Part shown: piece after piece, positions 1 to 9,700 of the stretch
How the letters are laid out: each line of letters starts with the position of its first letter
How positions within the stretch are numbered: position 1 is the stretch's first letter
Source of the DNA: Arsenophonus apicola
GTDB lineage: Bacteria > Pseudomonadota > Gammaproteobacteria > Enterobacterales > Enterobacteriaceae
Assembly (NCBI RefSeq): GCF_020268605.1
Contig: NZ_CP084222.1
Coordinates: 1,860,001-1,924,000, forward strand
Direction of reading: 5' to 3'
DNA: 64,000 bases
The notes under the pieces: model-generated
The model's input: the letters and a program-made list of their open reading frames with translations, nothing else
What the model was told of the DNA's origin: nothing
Database searches by the model: none
Program-made: the position numbers and the translations under genes

Positions 1-364
1 TTAACAGTCAACTTCATCCCTGACTGGGAAATAACATAGCGAGGATATTTATTATGAGGAATCAATGCAACTTGTCCAATAGTTCCTCTATGCGTAAAAA
101 CAAGATCATTAGGCTTACAATTACTGCCAATTAACTCATCTGCTTTTTCATTTGTAAGATAAACAAAGTTACCATCAACATATTTCGCATAATCCATGTT
201 AGTGCCACGTATAACTGGCACTCCAGCATCTACAAATTATCTGTTTTAATATTAGACCCAAAAGGCCCCATAGCTATCGCACGTTTATCATCAGATTTAA
301 TATCTATAATTTTTTTGACTTGCCAATCAACAGGAATATCCCCAAATTCAGTTTGTTGTTTCAT
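1..364 (-). pseudogene. hsdS: Type I restriction specificity subunit HsdS, 5' part, frameshifted and cut by the window edge
   Basis: HsdS chooses the DNA target of a type I restriction-modification enzyme. The ATG at 362-364 overlaps the hsdM stop (ATGA), the usual hsdMS coupling. The first frame encodes about 44 residues, starting MKQQTEFGDIPVDW, then hits TAG at 230-232. Moving to the next frame at about 233-238, as if one T were missing from a T run, restores an open frame to position 1. That frame carries a typical first target-recognition domain, including GVPVIRGTNM and THRGTIGQV. So a one-base deletion (or a sequencing error) breaks the gene early. The rest, and any hsdR, lie outside the window. 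The family call is firm; whether the gene is truly dead depends on that one base. Confidence 0.8.
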
Positions 365-1908
365 ACCATCACCTTTGCCAAATTCTCAGCAATGGCCTGA
401 TTGAGTTTTGCTTCTTCTTCTAACTGGGCTTCAAACTCCGCTTTTAGCTGAGTAAAACGCTGTTTAAAATCAAAATCATCTTCTTCGTCGGCCAGACCAA
501 CATAACGCCCCGGCGTCAGGACATAATCCAGCTCAGCCACTTTCTCAACGGCTACCGATGCACAAAAACCGGCTACATCTTCGTATTCACCGCTTTTATT
601 GCGCCAGTTATGGTAGGTCTCTGAAATTAGTTTAATATCCTCATCAGATAACACTTTGGTGCGACGATTAATCAAATGACCTAAATTACGGGCATCAATA
701 AACAAAATTTCACCACTGCGGTTTTGATAGTGAGAGGAGTTGTGGCGGTCACGGCGCATAAACCATAATGCCGCTGGAATTTGGGTGTTAAGGAACAGCT
801 TAGCTGGTAAGTTAACAATACAGTCAATCACATTGGCATCTTTCACTAAGGCAGCACGAATATCCCCTTCACCAGAAGTCTTCGAGGTTAACGCGCCTTT
901 CGCCAATACTACGCCGGCTTGCCCTTTAGGTGACAAGTGATATAAAAAGTGCTGCATCCATGCAAAATTAGCATTACCAGCTGGTGGTACGCCATACTGC
1001 CAACGGGCGTCTTTACGCAGCTGTTCACCTGACCAATCAGATACGTTAAACGGAGGGTTGGCGATAATAAAATCAGCACGGAGGTCTTTGTGGGCGTCAT
1101 TTAGGAAAGAGCCTTCACTATTCCATTTTACTTGTTCAGAGTTAATACCCCGAATCGCCAAGTTCATTTTAGCCAACCGCCATGTGGTTTGATTAGATTC
1201 TTGACCGTAAATCGAGATGTTATCAATATTGCCCTGATGAGATTCAACAAACTTCTCTGACTGAACAAACATACCACCAGAACCGCAGCAGGGGTCAAAA
1301 ATACGCCCTTCATATGGCTCTAACATATTAACCAGTAAAGAGACTATCGATTTAGGCGTATAGAACTGGCCGCCTTGCTTACCTTCTGCTAGGGCAAATT
1401 CACCTAAGAAATACTCAAATACGTGTCCTAACACATCGGCGGAGCGCGATTTAGCATTGCCCAGTGCAATATCCCCTATAAGATCAATCAGCTCACCTAA
1501 AACTGTCGCATCTAGGTTTTGGCGGGCGTAGACTTTAGATAAAACCCCTTTTAATTGCGGGTTATCTTCTTCGATGGCTTCCATGGCTTTATCAACTAAT
1601 TTACCAATATTCGGTTGCTTAGCATGACTCAGCAAAGTCGCCCAACGTGTCTTCTCTGGCACAAAAAACACATTATAGGCAAGGTATTCATCACTATCTT
1701 CTGGATCTGCACCCGCAAACTCAGCCTGACCTTGGTTGAGCTTTTCATAGTGAGACTCAAACGAATCAGAAATATACTTTAAGAATATCAGCCCTAGTAC
1801 AACGTGTTTATATTCAGCCGCATCAATATTTTTACGCAATTTATCCGCAGCTTTCCACAGAATAACCTCTAAGGGCTCTGATTTAGTTTCTTTTGGTCTT
1901 CTGGCCAT
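361..1908 (-). CDS. hsdM: Type I restriction-modification DNA methyltransferase HsdM
   Basis: N6-adenine methyltransferase subunit of a type I restriction-modification complex, acting with HsdS and HsdR in the cytoplasm. The 515-residue protein has the HsdM N-terminal helical domain (about 10-140), the AdoMet-binding motif DPCCGSGG at 205-212 and the catalytic NPPF at 284-287, all intact. Length is normal for the family. It is transcribed leftward into hsdS with a 4-base overlap. Since the adjacent specificity gene is frameshifted, the methylase may lack its targeting subunit unless another HsdS exists elsewhere. Confidence 0.95.
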   Translation of the reverse strand: MARRPKETKSEPLEVILWKAADKLRKNIDAAEYKHVVLGLIFLKYISDSFESHYEKLNQGQAEFAGADPEDSDEYLAYNVFFVPEKTRWATLLSHAKQPNIGKLVDKAMEAIEEDNPQLKGVLSKVYARQNLDATVLGELIDLIGDIALGNAKSRSADVLGHVFEYFLGEFALAEGKQGGQFYTPKSIVSLLVNMLEPYEGRIFDPCCGSGGMFVQSEKFVESHQGNIDNISIYGQESNQTTWRLAKMNLAIRGINSEQVKWNSEGSFLNDAHKDLRADFIIANPPFNVSDWSGEQLRKDARWQYGVPPAGNANFAWMQHFLYHLSPKGQAGVVLAKGALTSKTSGEGDIRAALVKDANVIDCIVNLPAKLFLNTQIPAALWFMRRDRHNSSHYQNRSGEILFIDARNLGHLINRRTKVLSDEDIKLISETYHNWRNKSGEYEDVAGFCASVAVEKVAELDYVLTPGRYVGLADEEDDFDFKQRFTQLKAEFEAQLEEEAKLNQAIAENLAKVMV

Positions 1909-1981
1909 AGTTCAATTACTTGTATCAATAAAAAATAATAGAACTATTGTTACCTATTTATAAACAGAAATCTAATAGATC

Positions 1982-2124
1982 ATCCTAATAACTTGTGATG
2001 GTTATCAAAAGGATAAGTCAAGTGTAAAGATAAAGATTAATGTTTGATTCATCTTACTGTTTTATGGCCTCAACCGATAAAGACCATAAAACACTTAACG
2101 CCCACGCAATTTGCGCGGGCTTTT
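1982..2124 (+). ncRNA. Candidate structured transcript ending in a terminator (no known family)
   Basis: Three successive inverted repeats lie on the plus strand. A nested stem spans 1982-2014 (ATCCT/AGGAT with TAAC/GTTA inside). A perfect 10-bp stem is TGTTTTATGG at 2059-2068 with CCATAAAACA at 2084-2093. A GC-rich hairpin at 2100-2120 is followed by TTTTCTATTT, a rho-independent terminator shape. Both flanking genes run on the minus strand, so this plus-strand terminator ends no visible gene. It could close a small RNA, or be the relic of a lost gene. No family was recognised. Confidence 0.35.
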
Positions 2125-2160
2125 CTATTTATTGAGCCCCAATTTTTTATGATTGCCCAA

Positions 2161-3246
2161 TCAAAGCCTTGTACAGAAATGAGTACAATTAGTTCCCCTA
2201 GCGACAGGCAGGGTGCCGAAGGTGTAACCTCTTTCCCACAGCGCCTCACAAATTTTCTGCCATACCACACGATAGACACGATCCGTTGGATGGGCTTTAT
2301 CAGAAGTGGACACTTTAGTTTTATTACCCATAATAATATCGTAATTACAACTATCAATAAATTGGTTACTGGTGCCGGCGGCTTGCACCCCTTCTAATAG
2401 ATGTAACTTTTCATACAAATTAGTCATCGATTCTGGTTTCAGTAATGACGCCATATCGACATACATATCGCCATTACGTTCGGTTATCTCTCTTAGCGTG
2501 TGGTTAAATAACATGGCTCCACTTTCAAAGTTATTAATTTGTTGCCTGACATTATCAAAAATACGCTTAGCTTTATCCTCGTTAGCAGATGTTTGATATT
2601 TCTCATTGGCAGAATTAACCATCTCCTGATAACGCGCAGCCGATAGTGGAAGTCCCATATTTATATAGATAAAGTGAGCATTACTTGCACCTACGATATT
2701 AGCCAGCTCTGTTCTACGTTTTTCAGCAATTTTAATTGCTACTTCGCTCATCCTATTGGCAGGCATACCAGCCGTGTATAGGTCGTTAGCGCCAAACCAA
2801 ACAATAAAAAGAAAATTTTCATCTATTATCCCTAATGATGAAAAATCTTTTCTAAACGCATTGACCTCATTTTTCATGGTAGTGAGTGAGCATTTGTGAG
2901 CAATACCGTGCGGTATCCCTCCTGTAGCGCCACCGACAGCATAATTAGCATAGCGAAACCATAAATCGGAACTCTGCCCCCAACCGGAGTCTTGCGAAAA
3001 TGATTGATGCTTGCTAGTTAATTTTTTTGAGATGCTAGCATTAGCCATCACCAGTGATTCTCCACCAGTTGCCGCCTCAAACATATGATCTGTCCAGTTA
3101 CGGCAATCACTGTAACGGCCTGTCGGATTGACCGTCATGGCACCGAATGCGCTCGCTAGCTTACCAATAATGGAACCGGCCATCAGACCTGTATCAGATA
3201 AACTGTCGCCGAAGACAATAACATTACGAAATCGTGTGGATTGCAT
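2161..3246 (-). CDS. GDSL/SGNH-family esterase or lipase, no signal peptide
   Basis: A 361-residue serine esterase of the SGNH superfamily. Block I is FGDSLSDTG with nucleophile Ser15. Block II is NYAVGGATG at 101-109, block III is GAND at 152-155, and block V is DKAHP with Asp316/His319. All four catalytic or oxyanion positions are present, so the enzyme looks functional. There is no signal peptide: block I starts at residue 12. It therefore resembles cytoplasmic or injected members such as the Salmonella effector SseJ in block layout rather than exported lipases. Substrate is unknown. It stands alone between the hsd genes and a gene-less block. The C-terminus is Cys-containing and ends THFCTRL. 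Confidence 0.8.
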   Translation of the reverse strand: MQSTRFRNVIVFGDSLSDTGLMAGSIIGKLASAFGAMTVNPTGRYSDCRNWTDHMFEAATGGESLVMANASISKKLTSKHQSFSQDSGWGQSSDLWFRYANYAVGGATGGIPHGIAHKCSLTTMKNEVNAFRKDFSSLGIIDENFLFIVWFGANDLYTAGMPANRMSEVAIKIAEKRRTELANIVGASNAHFIYINMGLPLSAARYQEMVNSANEKYQTSANEDKAKRIFDNVRQQINNFESGAMLFNHTLREITERNGDMYVDMASLLKPESMTNLYEKLHLLEGVQAAGTSNQFIDSCNYDIIMGNKTKVSTSDKAHPTDRVYRVVWQKICEALWERGYTFGTLPVARGTNCTHFCTRL

Positions 3247-3981
3247 TCCTTTTCCCTCGCTTGCATTTTAGCGTCATTAAATGGTTTCGTAGTTTAAATA
3301 AATATTGCTCGTTAATGGTAATAACGACCAAGCAATTACTGTTTTACTAATTTGTTTGTCATTTCTTAGCTTTCTTGCCGTTAGTTTTATACATCCAACT
3401 GGCAAAAATTGAGTGACTTTATTAAATAAATAGAACTATTACGAAAAAACGCGTTAACCATTGCCGAACTTTTACACTTTAGTTAACTAACCCTTGTTTT
3501 AGCTAAACAAGGGTCAACAGGCCGGCAATATGAAGCAGTAGTTTGCAACGCTAGCTGCAATATCAATAGTTGGCCAAGCGGTTACTGAGGGGATAATTAA
3601 AACCATGCTGATGGAGAGTTAAGTCAAGCAAACGGCTGTGAAAATCAATCAAAAAAGCGGGTGATAGGGATAAAAAGATAAGTAACTCAGCAATGCAGTG
3701 ATGACAGTCGGCTACCTGCCATCACTGCTAACCACGCAACTAATCGGACCAGTCACGATGGCCAGAAGCGATTATAAAGTAAAATTTCAGACGGCGAAAG
3801 AACCGACTGTAAAATCAAGATGCTAAGCAGTCGGTTATTGACCTAACCAATAAGAGCCTGGCCCAGCTGGCAGCGGTTTATCAGTGGGTAACTACTTGAA
3901 TATATTAAAATTTTAATCTGCCAGCATTTCACTATCAGTTACCAAACCAGACAACGCATTTCGGGCGCTAAGAGAGAAAAA
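3247..3981. other. Gene-less 0.7-kb block with three inverted repeats
   Basis: No credible gene was found in any frame. The block is less AT-rich than other spacers here. It contains three good inverted repeats: ACCCTTGTTT/AAACAAGGGT at 3490-3514, GCAGTGATG/CATCACTGC at 3695-3703 and 3720-3728, and AACCGACTG/CAGTCGGTT at 3801-3809 and 3828-3836. None is followed by a T run. It may be a decayed mobile element or phage fragment, or an unannotated RNA. The left end should hold the promoter of the esterase gene. Confidence 0.4.
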
Positions 3982-4665
3982 TCATTCATCAATTAATTGC
4001 ACACCTTTGCGAATAAAATCCATCGGAATATATCTATCAAGTCCAACATGTTTACAATATTCAATAAGCTGAAAAATACTATGAACATCTGCTTTTTTAT
4101 AAATTAGCTTCAAATGTCCTTCTACAGTTTGAGGTGAAATCCCTAACCGTTTAGCTATTTCTTTCGCTGTTAGGCGCTGTTGTGCCCAAAAGATCACTTC
4201 TAATTCCCGTTTACTGAAAATATCATTTTGTGCGTCAAATTCAATTTTTTGTATACTTAATCGGTTCATATAATGCAATAACGCGGCATTATCAAGCTCA
4301 ATGCCGTAACAAACAACTCCAATTATTTTATTGTTATCATCATAGAGCGGTGTTTTTTCACAATAGTTTGCAATTATATTGGCTGATGAGCTTGAATTAT
4401 ATTTATGAATTTCAATCGCAGCGATTTTTTTATTTTTTTCTATTACTTTTCGATCATGTGCTATAAATTCCGGCCAAAGATCTTGGCAACGTTCGATCGG
4501 TATTTCTTTGTCAGACTTACCTTCAAAATCTATTTTATTAAAACCATAGTAATCAATTCCCTTTTTATTCATAAATATATAATCTGAGTTTATATCTTTA
4601 ACACACCAATTTCCTAAGCTTTTTTCCATAAAAGACAGAATGTTTTTTTCGGAAAAAATATTCAT
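3982..4665 (-). CDS. PAS-domain LuxR-type transcriptional regulator (LuxR solo)
   Basis: A 227-residue regulator. An N-terminal PAS-like sensor covers about 15-125 (DINSDYIFMNKKGIDYYGF, then IIGVVCYGIEL). A C-terminal LuxR/GerE helix-turn-helix covers about 149-205 (FSKRELEVIFW, then GISPQTVEGHL). There is no receiver domain and no luxI homologue nearby, so it is a solo that probably senses a small ligand. PAS-type LuxR solos are expanded in Photorhabdus, an insect pathogen. It is divergent from the permease gene with 100 bp between them, a common layout for a regulator and its target. The target assignment is an inference. Confidence 0.85.
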   Translation of the reverse strand: MNIFSEKNILSFMEKSLGNWCVKDINSDYIFMNKKGIDYYGFNKIDFEGKSDKEIPIERCQDLWPEFIAHDRKVIEKNKKIAAIEIHKYNSSSSANIIANYCEKTPLYDDNNKIIGVVCYGIELDNAALLHYMNRLSIQKIEFDAQNDIFSKRELEVIFWAQQRLTAKEIAKRLGISPQTVEGHLKLIYKKADVHSIFQLIEYCKHVGLDRYIPMDFIRKGVQLIDE

Positions 4666-4765
4666 ATCAAATCTCCTATTATCTTAATTTCCATACAAAA
4701 TCATATAGTTAAATATATTTAAGTATAGTAATATATTAATTCCATCTTATTTAAAGGAATTAAAT

Positions 4766-6055
4766 ATGACTGAGAATGATTATGCTTCTAATAGAGTTCC
4801 GATGCAATCTAGGATCAGAATAATTAAGGTCACTTTAGTTAGAATCGGATATTTAACATCACTAGGTCAATTTATGCTTGGGGCAACATTAGGTCATTCT
4901 ATGACATTCAGGGATGCTATCTTAGCAACTTTTTTTGGCAGTTTGATTTTAGAGTTTGTTAGTTTAGGATTAGGTTTAGCCGGAATGAAAGAAGGTTTAT
5001 CTACTTCTATTTTGGCCAAATGGTGTGGATTTGGAAAAATTGGTTCGGCAATAATAGGATTAGCTATTGCTACTAGCTTATTAGGTTGGTTTGGTATACA
5101 AAATTCTGTTTTGGCGGAAGGAATACAATATACATTTGATTATAAGATAAATTTCACATTAACTTCGGCTCTATCCGGTTTGTGCCTTACCTTTTTAGTG
5201 GCTTTTGGTTTTCGTGCTTTAAGCTTTACCGCGTTAATATCCGTGCCATTATTTTTTATCGTAATTGGTTATATTTTTTTTATTCTTACAAAAGATTTTA
5301 ATATTATTGATGTTTTTAATAAAATACCAAACGGAAATCGATTAACTATTAGCGAGGGAGCAACAATAGTTGCAGGCGGTTGCATAGCGGGCACTTTAAC
5401 GACACCAGATATTAGTCGTTATTGTAGAAATACTAAAGATGTCATTTTGATGAGCACAATATCAATAATAGTAGGACCATTCATTGTAACTGGAATAGCA
5501 ATATTAATTGCCCACGCGTTAAATACGGCTGATGTAGTAAAAATAATGACAACCAGTGCCGGCGTAATAGGCCTATTAACGGTTATATTATCTGCTATTA
5601 AAGTCAACGATGTTAATCTCTATTCTTCATCTTTAGGCATCGCTAATACCATCGAAATTTTTACCGGTAAAAAATTTAAATATTTTCAGTTAACATTAAT
5701 TGTCGGCTGTATCGGTACCCTTTTGTCGATGCTTGGTATTTTAACTCACTTTACTAATTTTCTTTCTTTACTAGGAACTATTTTTCCACCCATTACTGGT
5801 GTGATGCTAGTTGATTATTATATTTTGCGAACCAGCCGGAAAATATTAGATGCAAGCAGAGAAAATGGCATGTTACCGAATGAATTATCTACACCATTAA
5901 TTGGCTGGCCAGCGATTATGGCATGCATTCTAGGCGCTATTGTCGGCATAGAAGTTAAGGTAGGGATACCGTCATTAAACTCTATTTTAATGGCCAGCAT
6001 AGTTTATTTTTTGTTAATGAAAACTAAGATTTTTATTTTTGAAAATAAAAACTAA
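4766..6055 (+). CDS. NCS1-family permease, cytosine permease (CodB)-like
   Basis: A 429-residue integral membrane protein with about 12 hydrophobic segments. It has the N-terminal pattern of cytosine permeases (NDYASNRVPMQSR, then LGQFMLGATLGHSM) and the motif GWFGIQNSVLAEGI around residue 110, as in CodB and related NCS1 proton- or sodium-coupled nucleobase transporters. The start has AAAGGAATTAAAT just upstream. There is no cytosine deaminase (codA) neighbour, so the substrate may be another purine, pyrimidine or vitamin-like base. It is divergent from the PAS-LuxR gene, which may control it. Confidence 0.8.
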   Translation: MTENDYASNRVPMQSRIRIIKVTLVRIGYLTSLGQFMLGATLGHSMTFRDAILATFFGSLILEFVSLGLGLAGMKEGLSTSILAKWCGFGKIGSAIIGLAIATSLLGWFGIQNSVLAEGIQYTFDYKINFTLTSALSGLCLTFLVAFGFRALSFTALISVPLFFIVIGYIFFILTKDFNIIDVFNKIPNGNRLTISEGATIVAGGCIAGTLTTPDISRYCRNTKDVILMSTISIIVGPFIVTGIAILIAHALNTADVVKIMTTSAGVIGLLTVILSAIKVNDVNLYSSSLGIANTIEIFTGKKFKYFQLTLIVGCIGTLLSMLGILTHFTNFLSLLGTIFPPITGVMLVDYYILRTSRKILDASRENGMLPNELSTPLIGWPAIMACILGAIVGIEVKVGIPSLNSILMASIVYFLLMKTKIFIFENKN

Positions 6056-6061
6056 CTACTG

Positions 6062-6100
6062 AAAACTGTCTCTTGAGTACTTGACATAGACAAGAGACAG
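6062..6100 (-). terminator. Probable terminator downstream of the CdiA-type locus
   Basis: A perfect 10-bp stem, CTGTCTCTTG at 6066-6075 and CAAGAGACAG at 6091-6100, encloses 15 bases. Read on the minus strand it is followed by TTTTC. It lies just past the orphan module and convergent to the permease stop at 6055, so it probably ends the cdi-side transcript. Confidence 0.55.
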
Positions 6101-6122
6101 AACGAATAACTATTTATCAACA

Positions 6123-6494
6123 TTATTCTGCTAGCCTAATGAGTCGAGTGTTTTTTTCAGCACTGAGATCAGCAAAAATAGTAGCCCATTTCAATGAATC
6201 CGCTACATCAACACCGCCGTTTAATTCTTCCCATACCCCTATCACATCGAATGGTGTGCCATTTTGAACTAGTGCTGTTGCTTTATCTCTATTCTCTGCG
6301 CTAATTTTGCCATATTTTTGATAAATCGCTTCTTTCTCCGCCCCAATTCTCTCTGCCTCTTCAAGCTCTTTTTTCATGTCAATGACATTCTTAGCACTCA
6401 AAAAGTTATTTTGCACCGCAATAACACCGGCATCCGCGCCACTATAGGCACCTTCGGCTGTGCCCGAGGCCAGGGCGATAAACCACCAAGTCAA
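6123..6494 (-). pseudogene. Truncated orphan CdiA C-terminal (pretoxin/VENN-type) module
   Basis: The fragment starts inside the pretoxin region: ALASGTAEGAYSGADAGVIA, then VQNNFLSAKN. It repeats the main exoprotein's sequence around its VENN motif (VENNYLTAKE) with only a few changes. The copied DNA is about 6425-6480 against 7635-7690. After this point the two sequences diverge, as expected for swapped CdiA-CT cassettes. Only about 97 residues follow the motif, too few for entry domain plus toxin, so it looks cut short. The only start is a TTG and no ribosome site is seen. No immunity gene fits between it and the next gene. It is read as a silent cassette remnant. Confidence 0.75.
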
Positions 6495-6522
6495 TTAGGT
6501 TAGTTAAGAGCATGTAGGATTT

Positions 6523-6756
6523 TTAGACATTTTTGTAATAAAAAAACCATAAAATACTCCCTATAAAAGGCCCTAGCCATAATAATTTTAAACATACAAT
6601 AAAATCTTCTATCGAATAGGGAAAATCACTACTGCCATACCAAGATAACCATGCTCCAAATAATTGTGCCAGCGTTACCAAAAAAAAGATCATAAATGTC
6701 ATTGAAATACACATGTACACAAGATTGAGCAATGAAGTAATATTATTTTTTTTCAT
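6523..6756 (-). CDS. Candidate CdiI-type immunity protein, small membrane protein
   Basis: A 77-residue protein with two strong hydrophobic segments (about 9-34 and 51-72) separated by a short polar loop. Its ATG (6754-6756) overlaps the stop of the exoprotein gene (ATGA), the standard coupling of toxin and immunity genes in contact-dependent inhibition loci. Position and size make it the likely antidote to the adjacent toxin. A membrane location would suit a toxin that acts at the inner membrane. No sequence family was recognised, so the function rests on context. Confidence 0.6.
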   Translation of the reverse strand: MKKNNITSLLNLVYMCISMTFMIFFLVTLAQLFGAWLSWYGSSDFPYSIEDFIVCLKLLWLGPFIGSILWFFYYKNV

Positions 6757-9700
6757 TGTTCTTTTCTCGGCATATTTTTTAATTTATCTTGAACTACTTC
6801 TGACATAACAGAATCACCAATATTACCTGCTATCGATGGTATTGAATTTTGTGGGGCTGGTTTAGTTATAGTCCAAACTCCTGTTGGAACCCATTCATAC
6901 TGTTTCGATATAGGATTTAATTTCTTATTCATCGGTACCTTAATAATATTACCAGTTGCATATCCACCAGATGCTCCAGCTTTACTTAATAATGCAGAAA
7001 TAAACGGATCATCACCTTTAATTTCAGCAGTGTAATAACCTCCTGCCGCATTCCAGGTTACTGTTGGATTGTATCCTTTTCCTGTTGTAATCGAGCCAAT
7101 AACCCCTGCGCCAATAACATCAGACAGTTTAACTTCTCCGGTTATACCATATTGGATCCCTGCATTAGCCGCACTAGATACTCCTACTGCGATTAATTGC
7201 TCTTTACCTCTTGTAACACTATTGGTAACTATCGCTTTTGCTCCCATCACGGCGACAGGCCAAGAGCTCGGATCCATTATCACTACCAGCGTTCTATCAC
7301 CTTGCGTGATATTTTCTTGCAAAAATTTCAGATCTGTTCCATTAAGATAATTCACTAAAGCAGCAGCATCTGGATCTTTTAATCTTTCGCCAAATCGAAT
7401 TTGCAATGGATGCGCATCTTTGGCTTCATTGGTATACGCGGTAATCAGTTCTTCCCAAGTCACACAAGATACGCCACCGCCAGTACAAGCTTCTATCAGT
7501 GCTTGGCTATTCTTATTACTAATATCAATGTACTCTTGAATAACTGAACGACAATCCCCACCCGTTGCTTTACAAGCGGCTAAATCTTTCTCTAATCGTT
7601 GAGATTCCTTAGCCGTCAGATAATTATTCTCAACCGCGATAACCCCCGCATCCGCGCCACTATAGGCGCCTTCGGCGGTACCCGAGGCTAGTGCGCCGGC
7701 CAGGCCGCCTATTACTCGGCTGGTGTCAAGGATTTTTTGCTGTCTATTTGAACTATCAACATAGTAATTATCGCCTAATCCGATTGCCGCCAATTCCGCG
7801 GCAAAGGCGCCGGCCGCCGCTGCTACTTTATCACTATCGGCTATCTCTGCACTTAAAGCCGCCATGGCGCCATGACTGAGCAGTTTGCCCGGGTTGCCAA
7901 GTACCTGACCATTTTTAGCGATTAAATGTGCCCCTTCGGCATGTAATTGACGACTGGTCTGGCTGACTAACGCGGCGGCCAGTTTATCTTTAAAACTGCC
8001 GCCATTAAGTGCCGTGTCTACACCTGAGGTAATCAGTGATTGCGCCGTCACCCGCTGAACAGTATGTTGCCATTCACCATCACTAAATCTCGGAAAGGTT
8101 GGGTTATAGTGTTGGGCGCTGTGCGCAACGCTATCACCGTTACTTAATACTGTCGTATCTAAACCCGCCAGTGACCCTTCGATGGCCATCGAAGCAATAA
8201 TCGATTTGACCGATTGGCTGCCGCCAAGCTCTTTGAGGGTCGCTGAAATATCCCCCTGATTATTCGCCAGTGAAACGGCCGCTTTAGCGGCAATCGCTCT
8301 TACACCGGCTGAGACTGCCCCCTGCATCACAATCGCACTCGTGCCGCTCAAGCCGGCCGCCGAGGCCGCGCTTATTCCTGCCGGTATCGCCAAGGCCGAG
8401 GCGGCCGCACCGGTCGCAATCGCTATCACCGCTGCGCTGACCGGGTGAAGTTGTTGTTGCGTGATATCCCAGCTTTTATACTCATTTTCCACTTTATGCC
8501 AATTAACGTCCGGCTTGTCTTGCAGTACTTTCAACCATTGAGACTCAGGCGAGTCACCTAAACTGGCGATAACCTGTTTAAGCGTTTGTCCTTTTTGACC
8601 GTTGACATCTGCTTCGATCCCTTGTGCGGCATTTACTGTTAGTTCACCACCATATTGAATCGTCGGTAACTGCCACACTGCTGAATACGACCCTTTATCA
8701 AGCCGAGTAATGAAGATATCTTGTGAGTTACTAATGGTTTGATTCAAGGTTTGGTTCTGCACCGCCTTAAATAGAACACGGCCATGGGTACTAGTTAATG
8801 TCGCGTTACGTTGGGTATTAATTTTTGTCGCTTCATAAATACTGTCATTATAACTCAACAAACTGATATCATTACCGGCATGAAATTCAGTCACTCTGTT
8901 TTTTACTGCATGATAGGTACGATGCTCACTATTTTTAGTTAAACACAATGTCCAACGATTACAACTTTTACGTTTTTCTTCATAGTGTTCAGTCTCTTCC
9001 ATCGCCTGAGCGTAGAGATAGCCTCCTTGCGCAGCAATATCCATTATCCGCTGTGCCTTAAGCTTAGCGGCCTGAAAAAGCAGATGGCCACCAGCGAGGA
9101 TGTTAAGCGCGCCACAGCTTTCAATTTCAACCCCTTGTTGATAGGTTTTATCAATTAATTTGCCATGCTGCCAACCGTGATCGCGATTTTTTAGCGCTTT
9201 TAATTCTGTATTGCCGGCCGATACCAGCGTAATATCGCCAGTTGCCAGTAGTTGAGCGCCTTTGATAAGCAAGTGTTGTTTACTGAATAAATCTAAACGA
9301 CCACCACTGTGTAGTTGCGTAGTTAGGTGACGAAGTTTTTCATGATAGCCATCGGATTCGATTTCTGCTCGATAAGGTACGTAATCAATGACAAACTCAT
9401 TGCCGGCGGTCAGTGCCATTGCCCCACCACTTTTAATATTGGCGGCTTGTAAAAAAAGATTTTCACCGGCCACCATATGTAATGCGCCACCCGAGTGTAC
9501 CACTGGCGTGAAACTTTGTGGTTGATAAGTCTGTTGAAGCTCTTTTTGGGCGATTAAATCGGTTGTCAGGATCTTGACAGAGAGATCAATGTTACGTCCA
9601 GCAAAGAGATGGGTGGCTTGCTTAGAGGATAATTCGGCGGCCTGCAAGTTAAGATCGCGACCTGCATTGAGCAGTAAAGTCCCCTCAGAGGTCAAATAAG

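Noticed and set aside
6495..6522. TTG at 6492-6494 as a true start of the orphan CdiA-CT fragment
   Set aside because: No ribosome site is present, and homology to the main exoprotein begins three to seven codons later, so it is more likely a recombination edge than a start.
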